Origin: Flavobacteriaceae bacterium UBA1903
GTDB lineage: Bacteria; Bacteroidota; Bacteroidia; Flavobacteriales; Flavobacteriaceae
Direction: 5' to 3'
Length of the DNA stretch: 64,000 nt
NCBI GenBank assembly: GCA_002337605.1
Contig: DDGL01000007.1
Coordinates: 265,983-329,982, forward strand
The number at the start of each line of letters is the position of its first letter. Within the stretch, counting starts at the first letter, position 1. A program made the translations under genes and the position numbers. Below, piece after piece: positions 16,574 to 25,935 of the stretch. The notes below the pieces were generated by a model that searched no databases, was not told where the DNA came from, and saw only the letters and a list, made by a program, of their open reading frames with translations.

Positions 16574-17833
16574 TTACTGCCCGCCTTCCATTTCAGCTAA
16601 CTTAGCTTTCATTTCTTTAAACTTAGCATCCTGGCTTGTTTGGCTATAAATGTTCATAAGGGTACGTACCAGCTCAATATTATCTGGACGCAATTTTACA
16701 GCAGACTCTAAGTAAGGGATTACTTCTAAATACAAGTCTTTACGCTTTTGTTTTAAAACATCGTAGCGCTTGTTGTCTGCAGAAGAAGTTCCAAGGTTAT
16801 TCATTTCCTCTACAATAGCACCTTCCTGCCCTAACATGGTTGCAGCGATGTTAATTTGTGCTGCAGCATAATCTGGATCCAGCTCTAATGCTTTTTTATA
16901 TTGCTCAATTGCTTTATCTTCTTCTCCATTTTTAGCAAAACCAACACCAAGGTTGTATCTAAGTTCTGCATTTGTAGGGTCTGTAGCGATAATTTTGTCC
17001 ATAAGCATATTGTACGTCTGCATATCGTTATTCTGATATGCCATATCTGCTTCGGCACGCATTAAAGAAACATCATCAGGATTTTCTTTTCTGGCATCGG
17101 CCATAACTTTCATCGCCTTATCTTTCTCTCCTTTACTGGTATAAATAATAGCAATATTTTTAAGAATGTCTCCTTTTACTGATGCAGCCATACGCTCATC
17201 CGGATTGGTATACTTTCCAGATAACATTCCTGTTGTTCTGGCAGCTTCGTCTGCAAAGGTTACGATTTCTCCAGACTCCAGATCTGTAGCAATCCATTCT
17301 TTGGTGATACCGGTGTAATCAAGTTCTAGCAACTTCTCATAGTGTTTTAGTGCTGTATCGTAATCTTTTGCCAGAATAGCACTTTCTGCAGCATTGTATA
17401 AGTCTAGTTCTTCATTAGCTACCGTATAACTGGTGTATAATTTCTCTGTGGCCAAGTCATAATTTTTTGCTCTTTGGTCAGTTACCGCACTATTTACTAG
17501 GGCTGCTCTTAATTGTTGCACCCCTATTTGCGCGTCTTTATTATCAGCATCCATTTCCATTGCTTTCTTAAAAGCGTCTGCAGATTGCTTCATTTTTTCG
17601 AAACCATTATTCCCGGCGTCTGCCAGATAGATCTGCCCTTTTAATACATAAAAATCGGTTTTCATGTCTGCGTCTGCACTTGCGATTGTTGCTTCAGCTT
17701 CATTAATATAACCTATTGCTTCGGCTACATCGCTATTTTTTAAGGCTCTTTCAGCTTTTTTTATTTCCTTTTTCTGTCCAAAGGAAGCGGCAGTAACTAG
17801 GAGGATTCCTGCCAATACTACATACTTTTTCAT
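16574..17833 (-). CDS. Secreted tetratricopeptide repeat protein
   Basis: The 419-residue protein begins with a signal peptide (MKKYVVLAGILLVTAASFGQ) and continues as helical TPR units. Clear repeats include AELRYNLGVGFAKNGEEDKA followed by IEQYKKALELDPDYAAAQ at about 290-325. It is therefore a periplasmic or outer-membrane-associated scaffold with no catalytic motif. It starts 15 bases downstream of the gyrA stop and in the same direction, so it most likely depends on the gyrA promoter; the pairing is often seen in flavobacteria but the functional link to gyrase is unknown. Confidence 0.88.
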   Translation of the reverse strand: MKKYVVLAGILLVTAASFGQKKEIKKAERALKNSDVAEAIGYINEAEATIASADADMKTDFYVLKGQIYLADAGNNGFEKMKQSADAFKKAMEMDADNKDAQIGVQQLRAALVNSAVTDQRAKNYDLATEKLYTSYTVANEELDLYNAAESAILAKDYDTALKHYEKLLELDYTGITKEWIATDLESGEIVTFADEAARTTGMLSGKYTNPDERMAASVKGDILKNIAIIYTSKGEKDKAMKVMADARKENPDDVSLMRAEADMAYQNNDMQTYNMLMDKIIATDPTNAELRYNLGVGFAKNGEEDKAIEQYKKALELDPDYAAAQINIAATMLGQEGAIVEEMNNLGTSSADNKRYDVLKQKRKDLYLEVIPYLESAVKLRPDNIELVRTLMNIYSQTSQDAKFKEMKAKLAEMEGGQ

Positions 17834-17848
17834 GTGTTACGTTTTACG

Positions 17849-20416
17849 TTATTCGTTATTTTCGGTTTGTGTTTCATCATTGTCAAGAGTCGTGCCAGTC
17901 TCTGTGTTTTCTGAAGAATTCTCTGCGCCTTCAGCAGTTGGAATTACATTTCCATCTTCGTCTAACTGCGGATCTTCATCTTCGTTCATTACTTTGGCAA
18001 CGGCAGCTATAGAGTCGTCTTCACGTACTTTTATGAGGCGTACCCCTTGTGTGGCACGGCCCATAACACGTAAATCTTCTACGGCCATACGTATAGCGAT
18101 TCCGGATTTGTTAATAATCATTAACCCATCGTTATCGTTTACATTCTTGATGGCCACTAAGTTACCTGTTTTTTCGGTAACACTTATGGTCTTCACTCCT
18201 TTTCCACCACGGTTGGTGATTCGGTATTCGTCAATGCTGGAACGTTTTCCGTAGCCATTTTCAGAAACTACCAGAATATCACTTTCCTGGTCATTTATGG
18301 CCACCATTCCAATTACCTCATCATTCTTATTACCCAGGGTAATTCCACGAACTCCGGAAGCATTTCTTCCCATGGGGCGTGTTTTCTCTTCTTCAAAGCG
18401 GATGGCTTTACCAGACTTCACTGCAAGCATTACCTGGCTATCACCTCTTGTTAGCTTAGCTTCCAGTAACTCATCTCCTTCCTTAATTGTAATGGCGTTA
18501 ATACCATTGGTTCTTGGTCTGGAGTATTGTTCTAAAGGAGTTTTCTTTACCTGTCCCTTCTTGGTTGCCATAATTACAAAGCGACTGTTAATGTACTCTT
18601 CGTCTTTCAGGTCTTGTGTACAGATAAATGCTTTTATAGCATCGTCTGGCTCAATATTTATTAAATTCTGAATTGCTCTACCTTTCGATTGGCGGCTTCC
18701 TTCAGGAATTTCGAATACACGCATCCAGAAACATTTTCCTTTTTGCGTAAAGAACAACATATACTGGTGGTTGGTTCCAACAAACATATCTTCTAAAAAG
18801 TCTTCGTTACGGGTAGAAGATGCCTTTTGTCCCACTCCTCCTCTGTTCTGTTCTTTATATTCGGTAAGTGATGTTCTTTTTATATAACCAGCATGGGAAA
18901 TAGTAATAACCACTTGCTCATCCGGAATAAGGTCTGTAATACTTACATCGCCTCCTGCATATTCAATAACCGAACGACGCTCATCACCATACTTTTCTCT
19001 TATTTCAGCAAGCTCTTCCTTAATAATGGCCATTCTACGCTCCTTTTTAGCAAGGATGTCTTTATAGTCATCAATCGTTTTCATTAACTCATCGTACTCG
19101 CTTCGCAGTTTATCTTGCTCCAGACCCGTTAACTGGCGGAGACGCATTTCAACAATTGCTTTAGCTTGTATTTCTGAAAGCTCAAATGTATCAATTAACT
19201 TCTGGCGTGCTTCATCGGCATTTGCAGAAGCTCTAATAAGTGCAATTACTTCGTCTATATTATCTGAAGCAATAATCAATCCTTCTAAGATATGGGCACG
19301 CTCTTCGGCTTTTTTAAGCAAGTATTCAGTTCGTCGGGTTACTACTTCGTGACGGTGTTCTACGAAATAGTGGATCATTTCCTTAAGATTCAGCAAACGT
19401 GGGCGCCCTTTTACCAATGCAATATTGTTTACACTAAAGCTGGATTGCAGTTCGGTGTATTTATATAAGGTATTAAGAACAATATTAGGAATAGCATCTC
19501 TTTTCAGGATGTATACAATACGCATCCCATTACGGTCACTCTCATCACGAATGTTGGAAATTCCCTCAATCTTTTTATCATTAACAAGGTCGGCTGTCTT
19601 TTTAATCATGTTTGCCTTGTTCACCTGATAAGGAATTTCACTCACAATAATGCATTCACGACCGTTTACTTCATCAAATCGTGCTTTGGCTCTCATAACC
19701 ACACGGCCACGACCTGTATGAAAAGCATCACGCACACCTTCGTACCCATAAATAGTCCCTCCGGTAGGGAAATCGGGCGCTTTAATATGCTGCATTAAGC
19801 CGTCAATGTCTATATCATTATCGTCAATATAAGCTACGGTACCATCAATTACTTCTGTAAGATTATGTGGTGGCATATTGGTTGCCATCCCCACGGCAAT
19901 ACCAGAGGCTCCGTTAATTAACAATCCCGGGACCTTGGTAGGCAGCACCGTTGGCTCTTTTAAGGTATCATCAAAGTTTAACTGGTGGTCTACGGTATCT
20001 TTATCAATATCGGCTAGCATGTCTTCAGATATCTTCTGCATACGTGCTTCTGTATAACGCATAGCTGCCGGACTATCCCCATCTATACTCCCAAAGTTAC
20101 CTTGTCCATCTACCAGCATATACCGCAAGCTCCATTGTTGAGCCATACGCACCATGGCGTCGTATACTGAAGTATCTCCGTGTGGGTGATACTTACCCAA
20201 TACTTCCCCGACAATTCTAGCTGATTTTTTATGGGACCCGGTAGAACGCACTCCCAATTCGTGCATCCCGAAAAGTACACGTCTGTGTACAGGTTTCATA
20301 CCATCGCGCACATCTGGCAGTGCACGTGACACGATGACCGACATCGAATAATCGATGTAAGCCGACTTCATTTCATCTTCAATATTAATTGGGATTAATT
20401 TTTCGCCTTCAGTCAT
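17849..20416 (-). CDS. gyrA: DNA gyrase subunit A
   Basis: The 855-residue protein is the gyrase breakage-reunion subunit, introducing negative supercoils with GyrB. Seen: the winged-helix part with the active-site Tyr121 in AAMRYTEARM (E. coli Tyr122), the coiled coil with ASANADEARQ, and a six-bladed C-terminal beta-pinwheel with the GyrA-box-like segment NRGGKGVK near 760. The quinolone region reads GDTSVYDA, with Thr82 and Asp86; Thr at this position is the wild-type state reported for Flavobacterium, so no resistance mutation is implied. An acidic tail of about 40 residues follows the pinwheel. Downstream is the TPR gene. Assignment to GyrA rather than ParC rests on the GyrA-box and length. 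Confidence 0.97.
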   Translation of the reverse strand: MTEGEKLIPINIEDEMKSAYIDYSMSVIVSRALPDVRDGMKPVHRRVLFGMHELGVRSTGSHKKSARIVGEVLGKYHPHGDTSVYDAMVRMAQQWSLRYMLVDGQGNFGSIDGDSPAAMRYTEARMQKISEDMLADIDKDTVDHQLNFDDTLKEPTVLPTKVPGLLINGASGIAVGMATNMPPHNLTEVIDGTVAYIDDNDIDIDGLMQHIKAPDFPTGGTIYGYEGVRDAFHTGRGRVVMRAKARFDEVNGRECIIVSEIPYQVNKANMIKKTADLVNDKKIEGISNIRDESDRNGMRIVYILKRDAIPNIVLNTLYKYTELQSSFSVNNIALVKGRPRLLNLKEMIHYFVEHRHEVVTRRTEYLLKKAEERAHILEGLIIASDNIDEVIALIRASANADEARQKLIDTFELSEIQAKAIVEMRLRQLTGLEQDKLRSEYDELMKTIDDYKDILAKKERRMAIIKEELAEIREKYGDERRSVIEYAGGDVSITDLIPDEQVVITISHAGYIKRTSLTEYKEQNRGGVGQKASSTRNEDFLEDMFVGTNHQYMLFFTQKGKCFWMRVFEIPEGSRQSKGRAIQNLINIEPDDAIKAFICTQDLKDEEYINSRFVIMATKKGQVKKTPLEQYSRPRTNGINAITIKEGDELLEAKLTRGDSQVMLAVKSGKAIRFEEEKTRPMGRNASGVRGITLGNKNDEVIGMVAINDQESDILVVSENGYGKRSSIDEYRITNRGGKGVKTISVTEKTGNLVAIKNVNDNDGLMIINKSGIAIRMAVEDLRVMGRATQGVRLIKVREDDSIAAVAKVMNEDEDPQLDEDGNVIPTAEGAENSSENTETGTTLDNDETQTENNE

Positions 20417-20431
20417 ATACTAATTCTTTAG

Positions 20432-20613
20432 TTATTTGAGTTAATCATATTGTTAGTTGGTTATCAATTAATTTTAATACGCACATGAGCATTGGAGCAT
20501 CCCCAATACCGCACTTCCTTTTCCTTTTAAATCAGCCTTTTAGGACTGAAAAAAGACAGATAGGATGATTGATAGACATTATAACAAAGGTTGTTTTTTA
20601 TTTGAGTTAATCA
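20432..20613. repeat. 16-bp direct repeat pair in the gyrA upstream region
   Basis: The sequence ttatttgagttaatca occurs exactly at 20432-20447 and again at 20598-20613, 166 bases apart. Two identical 16-mers in a non-coding region of 435 bases suggest a duplicated regulator site or a relic of a duplication. Confidence 0.7.
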
Positions 20614-20798
20614 AGAAAGCAATATACTTATTTTTGAAGGTTTCAACAGGGCAAAACAGTAGCATTATTCACGATTTTATTAACAAATATTTAGTAGCGT
20701 TTCGTTAATAACTATCCTATTTTATACTTGTTAAATCGTTCAATTTTTTGTCCTTTTACTTCAACCTGTAATGAAAGGGCATGATTTTTGACTTATTT

Positions 20799-20819
20799 AT
20801 TCTGAAATACCTTCAGAAT
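20799..20819. promoter_or_regulatory. Palindrome upstream of clpC
   Basis: An inverted repeat attctgaa-atacc-ttcagaat (8-5-8, perfect arms) ends 32 bases before the clpC start and five bases before a taatttta -7-like box. Its place between the expected -33 and -7 elements makes it a good candidate repressor operator. No CtsR gene is in this window. Confidence 0.45.
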
Positions 20820-20851
20820 TCAGTAATTTTAGACGTACAGGAACACACAAT

Positions 20852-23440
20852 ATGGATGATAATTTTTCCCCCAGAGTAAAAGATGTAATTGCGTACAGCA
20901 AAGAGGAAGCACTGCGCTTAGGTCACGATTTTATTGGTACCGAACATTTAATGTTAGGGCTTTTACGTGATGGTAGCGGTAAAGCAGTAACCATCCTCAA
21001 CCAGCTGGCTATCGATCTTAATCATTTACGCCGAAAAGTTGAAATATTGAGTCCTGCAAACCCAAACGCAGGTACCAATCCCAACGATAAAAAAAACCTA
21101 CACCTTACACGCCAAGCAGAGCGTGCGCTAAAGACTACCTTTTTGGAAGCAAAGCTCTTTCAAAGTTCGTCTATCAATACCGCACATTTGCTTCTGTGTA
21201 TTTTGAGGAATGAAAACGATCCAACGACCAAGTTGTTGAATAAAATGAAAGTAGACTATGACGGTGTAAAAGATCAATTTAAACTTATGATTACAAACGA
21301 CGACGATTATATAGAACCTACTGCAGAAAGTTTCCCGAACGATGACGATACATCTAATGACGATACTAACAAGGAAAACTTATTTGGCACTACAGGTGGC
21401 GGAGCAAAATCCAGTAAAAAATCGAAGACTCCTGTGTTGGACAACTTCGGAAGAGATCTTACTGCACAAGCCGAAGAAGGCAAATTAGACCCAGTTGTAG
21501 GCCGTGAAAACGAAATTCAACGTGTTTCTCAGGTTTTAAGCCGAAGAAAAAAGAACAACCCATTATTAATAGGGGAACCCGGTGTTGGTAAAAGTGCCAT
21601 TGCTGAAGGGCTAGCACTTAGAATTGTACAACGCAAAGTAAGCCGTATTTTATACGACAAACGTGTTGTAACCTTAGATCTGGCAAGTCTTGTGGCAGGA
21701 ACCAAGTACCGTGGACAGTTTGAAGAACGTATGAAAGCCGTGATGAACGAGCTTGAAAAGAACGACGACATAATATTGTTTATTGACGAAATTCACACCA
21801 TTGTAGGTGCGGGTGGCGCTACAGGCTCTTTAGATGCCAGTAACATGTTTAAACCGGCCCTTGCTCGTGGTGAAATACAATGTGTAGGTGCTACAACATT
21901 AGACGAGTACCGACAGTACATTGAAAAAGATGGAGCGTTGGAGCGTAGGTTTCAAAAGGTATTGGTAGAACCTACTACGGTAGAGGAAACCATTGAAATT
22001 TTACAGAATATTAAAGAAAAGTACGAAAGTCACCATAATGTGCAGTACACAGAAGCTGCCTTACAAGCGTGTGTAAAATTAACGAACAGGTACATGACCG
22101 AACGGTTCCTTCCAGACAAAGCAATTGATGCTTTGGACGAGGCAGGATCTCGTGTACATATTACTAACATTCACGTGCCGGAGAAAATTCTGAAACTGGA
22201 AGCAGATCTGGAAGAAGTGCGTGAGAATAAAAATTCTGTCGTAAAAAAGCAGAAATATGAAGAAGCAGCCAAGCTACGTGATGACGAGAAGAACTTAGAG
22301 AAACAATTAGCTGAAGAACAGGAAGCCTGGGAAAAAGACAGTGCCCTTCACAAAGAAACTGTAGATGAAGAGCAAGTTGCTGAAGTTGTTTCCATGATGA
22401 CCGGTATTCCCGTAAACCGTATTGCACAAACCGAAAGCAACAAACTTGCTGCCCTACCAGACCGTATTAAAGGAAAAGTTATTGGGCAGGATGAAGCCGT
22501 TGCCAAAGTGGTAAAAGCGATACAACGTAACCGTGCGGGTCTTAAAGATCCTAACAAGCCTATAGGGTCGTTTATCTTTCTTGGGCAAACCGGAGTTGGT
22601 AAAACGCAATTAGCAAAGGTACTTGCGCGTGAGTTGTTTGATAACGATAACGCCCTTGTACGTATAGATATGAGCGAGTATATGGAAAAATTTGCTGTAT
22701 CTCGTTTAATTGGAGCACCTCCAGGCTATGTAGGCTATGAAGAAGGTGGACAATTAACCGAAAAAATACGTCGCAAACCGTATGCTGTTGTGTTGCTGGA
22801 TGAAATTGAAAAAGCCCACCCGGATGTATTCAATATGTTACTGCAGGTGTTGGACGATGGCTATTTAACAGACAGTCTGGGTCGTAAAATTGACTTTAGA
22901 AATACCATAATTATTATGACCTCCAATATTGGAGCCCGTAAGTTAAAGGACTTTGGTACTGGAGTTGGTTTTGGAACTGCTGCGCAAACCAGCCAGGCAG
23001 ACGCCAATGCAAAAAGTATTATTGAAAATGCCTTAAAGAAAGCTTTTGCCCCTGAATTCTTGAACCGTGTGGATGATGTAATGGTATTTAATGCGTTAGA
23101 ACGAGAGCATATCCATAAGATCATAGATATTGAACTGGCAAAGCTATTTGCCCGTATTGAGGACATTGGATATACCTTAAAAATGACTGATAAAGCGAAA
23201 GACTTTATAGCAGACAAAGGCTTTGACAAAGACTACGGAGCAAGACCGCTTAACCGCGCTATACAGAAGTATGTGGAAGACGCCCTGGCAGAAGAGATTA
23301 TTAACTCTAAACTGCAAGAGGGTGACACTATTACTATGGATCTGGATGAAAAGAGCAATGAACTTAAAATAAAAATTAAGAAAGCAAAGAAAGAAGCGAA
23401 ATCTGAAGAAACAAACTCTAAAGATTCTGGCGCTAAATAA
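20852..23440 (+). CDS. clpC: ATP-dependent Clp protease ATP-binding subunit ClpC
   Basis: The 862-residue protein is a class I Hsp100 unfoldase that feeds substrates to ClpP. Domains in order: Clp-N double repeat (about 1-145), an acidic linker, AAA-1 with Walker A GEPGVGKS near 241 and LFIDEIHT, a middle region with a UVR-type motif (YEEAAKLRDDEKNLEKQL near 470) that marks ClpC rather than ClpA or ClpB, AAA-2 with Walker A GQTGVGKT near 578, and a C-terminal D2-small domain. ClpP-binding loop residues were not resolved by eye. It is transcribed alone from the region shared with gyrA; the stop is followed by a perfect small hairpin and then a terminator-like stem. No McsA/McsB adaptor genes are near. 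Confidence 0.95.
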   Translation: MDDNFSPRVKDVIAYSKEEALRLGHDFIGTEHLMLGLLRDGSGKAVTILNQLAIDLNHLRRKVEILSPANPNAGTNPNDKKNLHLTRQAERALKTTFLEAKLFQSSSINTAHLLLCILRNENDPTTKLLNKMKVDYDGVKDQFKLMITNDDDYIEPTAESFPNDDDTSNDDTNKENLFGTTGGGAKSSKKSKTPVLDNFGRDLTAQAEEGKLDPVVGRENEIQRVSQVLSRRKKNNPLLIGEPGVGKSAIAEGLALRIVQRKVSRILYDKRVVTLDLASLVAGTKYRGQFEERMKAVMNELEKNDDIILFIDEIHTIVGAGGATGSLDASNMFKPALARGEIQCVGATTLDEYRQYIEKDGALERRFQKVLVEPTTVEETIEILQNIKEKYESHHNVQYTEAALQACVKLTNRYMTERFLPDKAIDALDEAGSRVHITNIHVPEKILKLEADLEEVRENKNSVVKKQKYEEAAKLRDDEKNLEKQLAEEQEAWEKDSALHKETVDEEQVAEVVSMMTGIPVNRIAQTESNKLAALPDRIKGKVIGQDEAVAKVVKAIQRNRAGLKDPNKPIGSFIFLGQTGVGKTQLAKVLARELFDNDNALVRIDMSEYMEKFAVSRLIGAPPGYVGYEEGGQLTEKIRRKPYAVVLLDEIEKAHPDVFNMLLQVLDDGYLTDSLGRKIDFRNTIIIMTSNIGARKLKDFGTGVGFGTAAQTSQADANAKSIIENALKKAFAPEFLNRVDDVMVFNALEREHIHKIIDIELAKLFARIEDIGYTLKMTDKAKDFIADKGFDKDYGARPLNRAIQKYVEDALAEEIINSKLQEGDTITMDLDEKSNELKIKIKKAKKEAKSEETNSKDSGAK

Positions 23441-23444
23441 GGAG

Positions 23445-23461
23445 GTAGTAGTTTCTACTAC
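23445..23461 (+). other. Perfect small stem-loop after clpC stop
   Basis: A 7-bp perfect stem gtagtag/ctactac with a TTT loop begins 5 bases after the clpC stop. It lacks a T run, so it is not a terminator by itself; it may stabilise the 3' end of the mRNA. Confidence 0.5.
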
Positions 23462-23492
23462 TATACATCTGGCATTATAATAACAGCCCTCT

Positions 23493-23526
23493 CCCCTTTC
23501 AACAGCTGAATGGTGAGGGGGTTTTT
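23493..23526 (+). terminator. Probable terminator of clpC
   Basis: A C-rich run (about 23493) can pair with the ggtgaggggg segment at 23512-23521, with internal mismatches, and is followed by a T run. The stem is imperfect but the position fits. Confidence 0.55.
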
Positions 23527-23573
23527 ATATATAGCCAGTTACTATCTTATAAAAAAACTAAAGAACTTTACAA

Positions 23574-23957
23574 ATGACCAAATCCAAAAAGATCTGGCTC
23601 GGCATACTCACATTTCTTCCCATTGCCTTTATTATTATCTATATAATATGCTTTGCACTTTATATGATGACTTGTGTAGACGTACTGGATTCAGAAATGG
23701 GAGATTCTAATGTCACAGATCCTAGTCCGTTTTTTGCGTTTTTTGGGATCATGTTTGTAATGATGTTTTTTACCATTATTTCTGCCATTGGCTTGATGAT
23801 CTATTACATCATACACGCTAACAACAATCCTAAGTTTGACAGCAACCAAAAGCTTCTCTGGATATTGGTCCAGGTTTTTGCTGGTGGGATTGGGAATATT
23901 GTTTACTATTTTGTTGAGATTTTACCAAAGGATACCCCACACCTTCCTCCCAGTTAA
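23574..23957 (+). CDS. Small integral membrane protein, PLDc_N-like
   Basis: The 127-residue protein has three predicted membrane helices at about 7-30, 53-80 and 95-115. The last one, in NQKLLWILVQVFAGGIGNIV, resembles the PLDc_N (phospholipase D nuclease N-terminal) two-helix module found in many small bacterial membrane proteins. No catalytic motif is present and the function is unknown. The first ATG after the clpC terminator is used. It ends with a Pro-rich tail and is followed by a hairpin shared with the T9SS gene on the other strand. Confidence 0.72.
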   Translation: MTKSKKIWLGILTFLPIAFIIIYIICFALYMMTCVDVLDSEMGDSNVTDPSPFFAFFGIMFVMMFFTIISAIGLMIYYIIHANNNPKFDSNQKLLWILVQVFAGGIGNIVYYFVEILPKDTPHLPPS

Positions 23958-23984
23958 TTCTTGATGTTCTGAAACACTATGAAA

Positions 23985-24015
23985 AATGCCCTTAGGTTTG
24001 CTAAGGACATTTTTT
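23985..24015. terminator. Bidirectional terminator
   Basis: An 11-position stem (aatgcccttag with ctaaggacatt, one mismatch) followed by T residues lies between two convergent genes. Confidence 0.75.
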
Positions 24016-24021
24016 ATGTGA

Positions 24022-25179
24022 TTACTTTTTTATAAATTTCAGTGAGCTTTCTACAGTACCTGAAGTTATGTGTATACTATAAACGCCCCTGGATAAGTCT
24101 GCAATAGCTATTGCTGTAGCAGCTTCGCCCTCAGTCTGGCTTAGCATACGTTGTCCCAGCATATTATAAATTTTTATAGAGTCTATAGCTAGTTCCGTAG
24201 AAATATGCAGCACGTTGTTTGCTGGATTGGGATACACTAAAAAAGGCGTTGTTTCCAGATTGTTTACCCCAAGCGTGGGATCCAAAAAGCTCATCCAGGC
24301 AAATTGAAATGTCTGTGCGGGCACAATTGTTCCTATTAAAGTTGAAGCACCTGTTGTAATGTCAATGGTTCTCAATTCAGGTTTAAATGTATCGGAATTA
24401 AATACAGAAGCAACCAGATTATCCCCCATGCCATCATAGCTCATGCCTTGTCCAAATTCGGCGTCAAAACCTATAGGACCCAGCAATGTAGCAATACCTG
24501 TAACTCTATCTATTCTGTGCACCATATCGGTATCTATATCGTAGCTATAAAGGTTATTATTCATATCACGGCCCAAGGCAATGCCTACAACCAGACCATT
24601 GTCTGTACCCACCTGGGTTGCAGTGCCAGCGCCTATATCTATAACATACAATGCAGAACTTCCCATTCCGTCTGTAGCTATTCCGTACAAGGCACCATCT
24701 GAGGTGAATTCAAGCCCGGTAAACGATTGCCCAGCCGCTGGTTGAATCTGGTCAATGGGTTCATAGTCACCAGACGGCGATACCAAGTAAAAATTATTGT
24801 TGTTATCCACAATAACGGCATTATTCGAGTCTGGTATAGTAGCACCTGCACCTTCAAATTCTGCTAACGGGGACGGGGCTATTATTTCAACCATTGAAAG
24901 GTTACTAGGGTCAATATTCGCTAAATTTGCTTGCGTGTTTTCAGTAGTGCGTATAAGCATTTCGCCTCCACTATACCGAATTGGTTCACTACTAGTTTGC
25001 TCATCGAAATACGCTCTTAGCTGTGCAATTTCATCATTGGAAAAAACATCATGGATACTTCCCATGTGATTGCCGTGTAGCCTGTCTAATAATTCATCAA
25101 GACTTGCTGTGTTTTGTGCAACAGTTACATGGCCAAGCACCAAGAACCCTAAAAGCACAAGAGTTGTAGTTGTTTTCAT
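24022..25179 (-). CDS. T9SS type A sorting domain protein with a beta-propeller-like region
   Basis: The 385-residue protein has a signal peptide (to about 22), a beta-rich central region of repeated blades with GALYGIATDG, NLYSYDID and RIDRVTGIATLLGP (about 155-290), and a C-terminal Por secretion-system sorting domain (from about 307: FLVYPNPANNVLHIST, then IYNMLGQRM and LSRGVYSIHI). The last feature directs export through the type IX system to the cell surface or medium. The propeller is inferred from repeat spacing; binding partner unknown. It has a 367-base non-coding region upstream. Confidence 0.85.
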   Translation of the reverse strand: MKTTTTLVLLGFLVLGHVTVAQNTASLDELLDRLHGNHMGSIHDVFSNDEIAQLRAYFDEQTSSEPIRYSGGEMLIRTTENTQANLANIDPSNLSMVEIIAPSPLAEFEGAGATIPDSNNAVIVDNNNNFYLVSPSGDYEPIDQIQPAAGQSFTGLEFTSDGALYGIATDGMGSSALYVIDIGAGTATQVGTDNGLVVGIALGRDMNNNLYSYDIDTDMVHRIDRVTGIATLLGPIGFDAEFGQGMSYDGMGDNLVASVFNSDTFKPELRTIDITTGASTLIGTIVPAQTFQFAWMSFLDPTLGVNNLETTPFLVYPNPANNVLHISTELAIDSIKIYNMLGQRMLSQTEGEAATAIAIADLSRGVYSIHITSGTVESSLKFIKK

Positions 25180-25546
25180 AATCTTACAGTTTAAGTTTAA
25201 CTAAAGTTAAGAATCAGGAATTTTGTAACAGGAGAGAATGAGAATTTGGCCTTTAGTAATGTGAATTTACCCTATACTAGTGTGAATTTGAAAGTAGTTC
25301 ACCTAACAGTTCAAGCGCTTTTTGTTACATAGCTCACATGCTAATACTATTAGTTGGGTTACATCTGTACTAGTAAGCAACGCAAAAAAAATATAAATAC
25401 GGTAAATGTGCCCGTCAGAAATTTAGAAGATTTTCATAGCGGTATACGTTATAAAACAAAGCCCCCCCTGGGGTAGAATTTTAGAATTGATCTTTACTGT
25501 CACGTATTCTTAAAAAAGTGTATCTTTAACTATAACAAACCAGCAA
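25180..25546. other. Non-coding region between two divergent genes
   Basis: This 367-base stretch contains no convincing gene. Two copies of gtgaattt about 25 bases apart (around 25260 and 25285) and a tatcttta box at 25521-25528, shortly upstream of the next gene, are the only items I can point to. I see no hairpin or RNA gene. Confidence 0.5.
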
Positions 25547-25930
25547 ATGCAACCAATAAAAACACTTTTTTACGAATTTGGTGAGATAGAACTATACGAC
25601 ACCTATCTTATCACAACCATGAAACAAGGGATAACGGTCATCCCAGAATACAATCATGAATTAGTGAAACTGGCAAATTCTCATTTTGCCGGAAAATACT
25701 TTGGATACATCACTCATCGTAAAAACTCTTATGCGGTAGATCCAAGTGTTTATTATAAAACTTCTGAAATTGAAAACCTGGCTGCATTTGCTGTGGTCTC
25801 AAAGAACCCTATCGCTGAACAAACAGTTGCGGTAGAAAAAATATTTCTAGACAAGCCATTCCAGCTCTTTTCAGAACTGGACAGTGCTATTACCTGGGTT
25901 ACAGAAGTAGTAAAAATGCAACATAGGTAG
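25547..25930 (+). CDS. Hypothetical protein, possibly STAS/SpoIIAA-like
   Basis: The 127-residue cytosolic protein has no signal peptide or membrane helix. Alternating strands and helices and the C-terminal FQLFSELDSAITWV segment resemble small STAS/SEC14-like proteins of flavobacteria, which have no known function. The resemblance is weak and no active-site residue can be named. A tatcttta box lies about 20 bases upstream, and the gene converges on a T9SS cargo gene only five bases away. Confidence 0.6.
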   Translation: MQPIKTLFYEFGEIELYDTYLITTMKQGITVIPEYNHELVKLANSHFAGKYFGYITHRKNSYAVDPSVYYKTSEIENLAAFAVVSKNPIAEQTVAVEKIFLDKPFQLFSELDSAITWVTEVVKMQHR

Positions 25931-25935
25931 TAATC

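Larger units (their letters stand above)
20417..20851. other. Divergent regulatory region between gyrA and clpC
   Basis: This 435-base AT-rich stretch holds no convincing gene. It contains two copies of the 16-mer ttatttgagttaatca at 20432-20447 and 20598-20613, and an 8-bp palindrome at 20799-20819 just upstream of clpC. Promoters of both divergent genes must lie here; the only -7-like box I can point to is taatttta at 20824-20831 for clpC, and I find no consensus match for gyrA. Confidence 0.6.

Noticed and set aside
18000..20416. Quinolone-resistance substitution (Thr82) in GyrA
   Set aside because: Thr at this position is reported as the wild-type residue in Flavobacterium GyrA.
23510..23710. 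66-residue frame overlapping the small membrane protein
   Set aside because: It is out of frame with the membrane protein and starts in the clpC terminator region.
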